Assembly (NCBI GenBank): GCA_035640715.1
Contig: DASQVO010000532.1
Span: 1 to 17,212 of the forward strand
Direction of reading: 5' to 3'
DNA: 17,212 nt
Origin: DASQVO01 sp035640715
GTDB taxonomy: Bacteria; Actinomycetota; Actinomycetes; Streptosporangiales; Streptosporangiaceae
Shown here: positions 14,175-17,212 of the stretch, one piece after another
How the letters are laid out: every line of letters begins with the position of its first letter
Numbering within the stretch: position 1 is the first letter of the stretch
Translations under genes and position numbers: made by a program
Notes under the pieces: generated by a model
Database searches by the model: none
Told to the model about the DNA's origin: nothing
What the model saw: the letters and a program-made list of their open reading frames with translations, nothing else

Positions 14175-15620
14175 TCAGATGCGGCTGGCGAAGCGGCGGC
14201 GGCGCACCGCGATCAGCGCAACCACACCGGCCACCATCGCGCCAAGCCCGACGGCCAGCAGGCCGAGCAGGTCCGCACCGGTGGTGGGCAGGGTACCCGG
14301 GCTGCTCAGCGTAGTCGGGCACCCGGCCTGCGAGGACGGGGACCCAGGCGAGGACGGGGACCCAGGCCGCGAAGGCGAGACCCCACGCTGCGAGGACGGG
14401 GACCCAGGCCGCAAAGGCGAGACCCCACGCTGCGAGGACGAGAGCCCGCGCTGCGAGGACGAGAGCCCCGCTGCGGGCGGGCAGCACTCCTGCTCCCAGG
14501 CCTGGTAGGACTGGGACTGCGAGGACCGGTACCCCTGCGACGGGCATCCGTGCTGCGCGGGCGGGCATTCGTTACCTGAGGAGTCGTACCCCGAGGACCC
14601 GTGCCCCGAGGACGGGCACCCATGGTGCGAGGGCGGGCATTCGTTCCCCGAGGATTCGTACCCTGAGGACCCGTACCCCGAGGACGGGCACCCATGGTGC
14701 GGGGGCGGGCTCGAGACGGGATTGCCCCCGCAGTCCGCCGTCGACGTACCGAGGACCGCCACCGCGTTGCCGCAGGCACCGACCGGTGCGCCGACCGGTG
14801 CGCCGACCTGGTTACCGCCGCCCACGGAACCGCTCCCGCTGGTCGTGCCGCAGGGGCAGTCGCCGCCGGAGACCACGGCGCCGCCGGCGCAGTTAGAGGT
14901 CGCGTGGCCGCCGGCTGCCACGGAATTGCCGCAGATGTTGACCGGCACGCTGACCGAGATATTGACCTGGTTACCGCCGCCCACGGAATCGCTCCCGCTG
15001 GTCCAGCCACCGGAGCCACCGCCGCCGGAGACGCTGGCGCCGCCGGTGCATGCCGCGTCCGCGACGCCGAGGATCGCGATGGCGTTACCGCAGACGTCCG
15101 CGGGGACGCTGACCGGCATGTTCACCTGGTTGCCACCGAGCAGTGAGTCGGAGCCGGAGGTTGTGGCGGGACCGGACACGCCGCCCGGGGTCCCGTTGCT
15201 GTCGTGACCGCTGGTCACCTTCGCCCCGCCATTGCAGCGGGCGGATGCGGTGCGGCCCAGCGCGGCAACGGCGTTACCGCAGACGTCCACGGGGGCGCTG
15301 GCCGGCACGTTCACCTGGTTGCCACCGAGCGCCGAGTCGGTGCCACTTGTTGACCAGCGATCGCTATTAGGGTGGAGCATGCTGCTGGGCGCGACGCTGG
15401 CACCGCCGGTGCATGCCACGTCCACCATGCCGAGGATCGCGATGGCGTTACCGCAGACGTCCACGGGAGCGCTGACCGGCACGTTCACCTGGTTGCCGCC
15501 GCCGACCGAGCCTGACCCGGTGGTGGTCCCGGCAGCCGCGACGCCGGTGCCGGACAGCGCGAATATCGCGCTGAATATCGCGATCTTTTTCGCGCCTTTC
15601 GTCCATAGAGATTTATTCAT
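14175..15620 (-). CDS. Five-domain chaplin with LPTTG sortase anchor
   Basis: This 481-residue secreted wall-anchored protein starts at ATG 15618-15620, preceded by CAGGAG six bases upstream. The signal peptide covers 1 to about 31 (MNKSLWTKGAKKIAIFSAIF, then ALSGTGVAAAG). Five chaplin domains follow at about 36-71, 94-130, 156-192, 209-245 and 262-298. Each has GGNQV, then a V/A/P strand, CGN(A/S)(I/V)A and a second Cys. The Cys pairs are C56/C70, C114/C129, C177/C191, C230/C244 and C283/C297. A Cys-rich stalk (308-382) has repeats with HGCPSSG and NECPP. A Ser/Pro/Arg repeat region (385-440) probably spans the wall. The sorting signal is LPTTG (444-448), then a hydrophobic helix and RRRRFASRI. 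Known long chaplins have two domains and about 225-260 residues, so this one is atypical. Chaplins form amyloid-like hydrophobic surface layers on aerial hyphae. Confidence 0.9.
   Translation of the reverse strand: MNKSLWTKGAKKIAIFSAIFALSGTGVAAAGTTTGSGSVGGGNQVNVPVSAPVDVCGNAIAILGMVDVACTGGASVAPSSMLHPNSDRWSTSGTDSALGGNQVNVPASAPVDVCGNAVAALGRTASARCNGGAKVTSGHDSNGTPGGVSGPATTSGSDSLLGGNQVNMPVSVPADVCGNAIAILGVADAACTGGASVSGGGGSGGWTSGSDSVGGGNQVNISVSVPVNICGNSVAAGGHATSNCAGGAVVSGGDCPCGTTSGSGSVGGGNQVGAPVGAPVGACGNAVAVLGTSTADCGGNPVSSPPPHHGCPSSGYGSSGYESSGNECPPSHHGCPSSGHGSSGYDSSGNECPPAQHGCPSQGYRSSQSQSYQAWEQECCPPAAGLSSSQRGLSSSQRGVSPLRPGSPSSQRGVSPSRPGSPSSPGSPSSQAGCPTTLSSPGTLPTTGADLLGLLAVGLGAMVAGVVALIAVRRRRFASRI
14330..14473 (-). 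repeat. Tandem repeats encoding the wall-spanning Ser/Pro/Arg region
   Basis: Two nearly identical 42-bp units lie at 14348-14389 and 14390-14431 with one base difference, each encoding 14 residues of the type SQRGVSPSRPG. Truncated 20-21-bp copies lie at 14432-14473, and a partial copy lies at 14330-14347. All unit lengths are multiples of three or nearly so, keeping the frame. Length polymorphism is expected. Confidence 0.85.
14475..14699 (-). repeat. 72-bp repeats encoding the cysteine-rich stalk
   Basis: Two 72-bp units (14628-14699 and 14556-14627) each encode 24 residues with HHGCPSSG, then SSGNECPP. A third, degraded unit (QHGCP to ECCPP) extends to 14475. Each unit holds two cysteines, so the stalk could form disulfide-linked loops. 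Confidence 0.85.
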
Positions 15621-15718
15621 CCCTGCTCCTGACTGAATGGATGTCTGGACCGACTGGTGTGCACACTGCCGGCTGCCGCGGGCCACGGCGGCGCCGCAAC
15701 GGGAACCGCGCGCATCCG

Positions 15719-16702
15719 TTACGCCTTACGGCCCTGGATGCGGCGCCCGGCCATCTTGAGAGCGACGGCCCCGGCCATCAGGGCTCCGATGGCCAGGCTG
15801 TAGAAGGACGTGGCGCCCATGCCAGCGGTCAGCGCGCTGGCGGACATCGCTTTCCCGGCGGCGGTCCTGCCGGCGGCCACCGTGCTGGCGGACATAGCTT
15901 TCCCAGCGGCGGTCCTGCCGGTGGTCAGCGCACTGAGGGCGGCGGGTGCCGCGCCACTGGTCGGGCCGGGCGTCCCGGTTACCTCCGGGAGCGCGCGGAG
16001 GGCGGCAATGCCGCTGGAGGCGGCCTGCCCGGCCGCACCCTGCGTCACGGCCGCGTTGCCCGCCCAATGCGAGGCCGTCGCGCTGCGGCCGCCTCGCCAG
16101 TGGCTGATCGTCTTCTTCCCGCGGACGCCCGGCCTCCGCTTGGACACCTCCCGCAACGTTCCGAGCGGAAGGCGCCTGGTCCGGTGCACACGTGAAGCCT
16201 GCGGCAGGTGCACGCCACCGGGCAGGGACGGCTGCCACGCCGGGCCCGCGGAGGCCGCCCGTGATGGCAGCGCCGCAAGCGCTGACATGACGGGAAGGGT
16301 CGCGAGACCGGGAATGAGCGAATCCGCCGCGGGCGGGACCGCGCTCAGCCGCCGCATCGGGATGGCCCCCGGGCTTCCCGGCGGCGTCCCTCCCAGCAGA
16401 GTTGCTTCCGGCAGTGTCTCTCCCGGCCGCGCGGCCGAGGCGCCGACCCGTTGGACCGCGGCCGTTTCCTCGCAGCCTGCCGCCGAATCGCCGAGCACGG
16501 CGGCTGCGTTACCGCACACGTTCACCGGCACGCCGACCGGGACGCTGGCCTGGTCGCCGCCGAGCACGGAACCGCTACCGGAGGTGCTGCCTCCGGCTCC
16601 ACCGGTTCCAGCGAAGGCTGCTCCCGAAAAGGCCGCCCCCGCTGTGACAAAGGTGGCGGCGAGCAGGGCCGTCTTCGCTGACCAGTGCGCCCATGTCCAC
16701 AT
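15719..16702 (-). CDS. Single-domain chaplin on a long stalk with C-terminal membrane helix
   Basis: This 327-residue protein starts at ATG 16700-16702, because GAGGAG lies 7 bases upstream; in-frame ATG 16717 upstream lacks a good site. The signal peptide is about 1-32 (MWTWAHWSAK, TALLAATFVT, AGAAFSGAAF). One chaplin domain lies at about 41-78: GSGSVLGGDQASVPV, then NVCGNAAAVLG, with C63 and C77. An Ala/Pro/Arg-rich region follows, including a basic patch RVHRTRRLPL and KRRPGVRGKK at about 171-197, then a duplicated 16-residue unit (RTAAGKAMSAS) at 263-289. A single hydrophobic helix at about 297-316 and basic tail GRRIQGRKA end the protein. There is no LPXTG, so it is probably membrane-anchored, unlike classical long chaplins. 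It is 98 bases upstream of the five-domain chaplin on the same strand, probably one unit. Confidence 0.85.
   Translation of the reverse strand: MWTWAHWSAKTALLAATFVTAGAAFSGAAFAGTGGAGGSTSGSGSVLGGDQASVPVGVPVNVCGNAAAVLGDSAAGCEETAAVQRVGASAARPGETLPEATLLGGTPPGSPGAIPMRRLSAVPPAADSLIPGLATLPVMSALAALPSRAASAGPAWQPSLPGGVHLPQASRVHRTRRLPLGTLREVSKRRPGVRGKKTISHWRGGRSATASHWAGNAAVTQGAAGQAASSGIAALRALPEVTGTPGPTSGAAPAALSALTTGRTAAGKAMSASTVAAGRTAAGKAMSASALTAGMGATSFYSLAIGALMAGAVALKMAGRRIQGRKA
15836..15916 (-). repeat. 48-bp period duplication in the stalk of the single-domain chaplin
   Basis: Two copies of RTAAGKAMSAS (residues 263-273 and 279-289) are spaced 16 residues apart. The DNA copies share long identical blocks such as TTTCCCGGCGGCGGTCCTG on the plus strand, with few changes, which points to recent duplication. 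Confidence 0.8.
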
Positions 16703-17034
16703 GGGTTTACTCCTCATCCATTCAGGAACTACAAAGCCGGGCCGACGTGCGGGAAACGCCGGCAAGGTGCGGGAAGGAGGTAAGTCAAGTTACGAAAAGT
16801 GACATATTTCCTACGTAAAGTAGCCGGTAAGGGGCGCGACAAGGCCAGTCAGGACGGATACCGTCCGGGCTGGCCCGGTCAGGGTCTCGAGCTAATGCGC
16901 GAGCCAGGCGTCCGGCACCCAGCCATGGGCTCCGGCGACCTGTTCAGACGAGCTGTCCGCTCGTCCTCCCACACAATGCGTCACTGTAACACCACGGGAT
17001 GTTGCGAGCGAAGGCATGCCGAAGAAAAACTTCC
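16703..17034. other. Long intergenic leader between M20 peptidase end and chaplin start
   Basis: Roughly 330 bases without a credible gene. The plus-strand frame through it has irregular composition and no family features. It must contain the chaplin promoter and leader. Visible structures are the strong imperfect hairpin at 16843-16875, a 7-bp hairpin at 16947-16965 (GACGAGC-TGTCC-GCTCGTC), and an A/T-richer stretch at 16785-16820 with TTGAC on the minus strand that may be promoter DNA. Confidence 0.5.
16843..16875. promoter_or_regulatory. Long hairpin upstream of the chaplin pair
   Basis: Arms of 15 bases pair around a 3-base loop ATA, with one G-T wobble and one A-G mismatch (GGCCAGTCAGGACGG with its partner). 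It starts about 140 bases before the chaplin ATG. No T-run follows, so it may be a leader RNA structure or operator-like inverted repeat rather than a terminator. Confidence 0.4.
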
Positions 17035-17071
17035 CAGGGCACTAAGGCCATTTCGCCTTACACGTGCCCTG
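17035..17071 (-). terminator. Rho-independent terminator of the M20 peptidase gene
   Basis: On the minus strand CAGGGCAC (8 bp) and TAAGGC (6 bp) stack around the loop, with a 3-base bulge, and TTTTT follows a few bases after the stem (about 17024-17028). It lies 15 bases past the TAA of the peptidase gene. Confidence 0.75.
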
Positions 17072-17086
17072 ACCTCGGGCGGAGCG

Positions 17087-17212
17087 TTAGCAACGATTTA
17101 GAAACGCGTCCAGAACTCGAACGCCGAAACGCAGGCCGTCGACAGGGACCCGCTCATCGATGCCGTGGAACATTCCGGAAAAGTCCAATTCTGCAGGCAA
17201 TTGCAGCGGTGC
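17087..17212 (-). CDS. M20-family metallopeptidase, C-terminal end only
   Basis: The frame enters from the right edge and ends at TAA 17087-17089, giving 41 residues. The fragment contains FHGIDERVPVDGLRFG, then VRVLDAFL. This matches the C-terminal signature (F-H-G-x-D-E-R-V-P-x-x-x-L) of M20/M25/M40 metallo-dipeptidases and deacylases, where the His is near the active site. The substrate cannot be judged from the fragment. It is upstream of the chaplins on the same strand but separated by a terminator, so it is likely a separate transcript. Confidence 0.78.
   Translation of the reverse strand, partial: APLQLPAELDFSGMFHGIDERVPVDGLRFGVRVLDAFLNRC

Noticed and set aside
16799..17101. Plus-strand frame of 100 codons in the chaplin leader
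   Set aside because: Irregular composition with many Arg/His/Cys, spans a terminator hairpin, and has no homology I recognise.

Overview
The window is high-GC actinobacterial DNA. Codon third positions are almost always G or C. It carries actinobacterial hallmarks: an MFS/thymidylate kinase fusion between topA and holB, a topoisomerase I with no zinc fingers but GR(Y/F)GPYV repeats, a small DUF5703-type protein, and chaplins. Chaplins imply a filamentous, sporulating actinomycete. I cannot name the genus.

Layout. (1) 1-581: the 5' part of a secreted DUF3455 protein (minus strand). (2) 781-3723: an accessory patch ending at a tRNA-Thr(CGT) gene. It holds a tyrosine integrase lacking its N-terminal arm-binding region. 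Divergent from it is an XRE-type HTH reading frame followed, one reading frame off, by its usual TPR-like partner domain. A small KsgA/Erm-like methyltransferase overlaps the TPR stop by ATGA. Beyond the methyltransferase TAG stop, the same frame runs on for 62 codons of coding-like sequence with a transmembrane helix. Three disrupted genes in a row suggest a decaying integrated element; recoding is the less likely reading. (3) 4083-5768: a polytopic GT-C-like membrane protein (plus strand). (4) 5837-13466: a core block on the minus strand, read right to left: topA, tmk fused to an MFS permease, holB, and a PSP1/RicT-like protein. The tmk stop overlaps the holB start by ATGA. (5) 13728-13913: a small DUF5703-type protein, divergent from topA. 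(6) 14175-16702: two unusual chaplin proteins on the minus strand. One has five chaplin domains, a cysteine-rich stalk, a repetitive wall-spanning region and an LPTTG sortase signal. The other has one chaplin domain on a long stalk ending in a membrane helix with no sorting signal. (7) 17087-17212: the C-terminal end of an M20-family metallopeptidase followed by a good intrinsic terminator.

The topA-tmk-holB block serves DNA topology, dTTP supply and the replicative clamp loader. The chaplin pair probably builds the hydrophobic aerial surface. The most interesting parts are the chaplin architectures and the HTH/TPR/methyltransferase/TM-tail cassette next to the tRNA.
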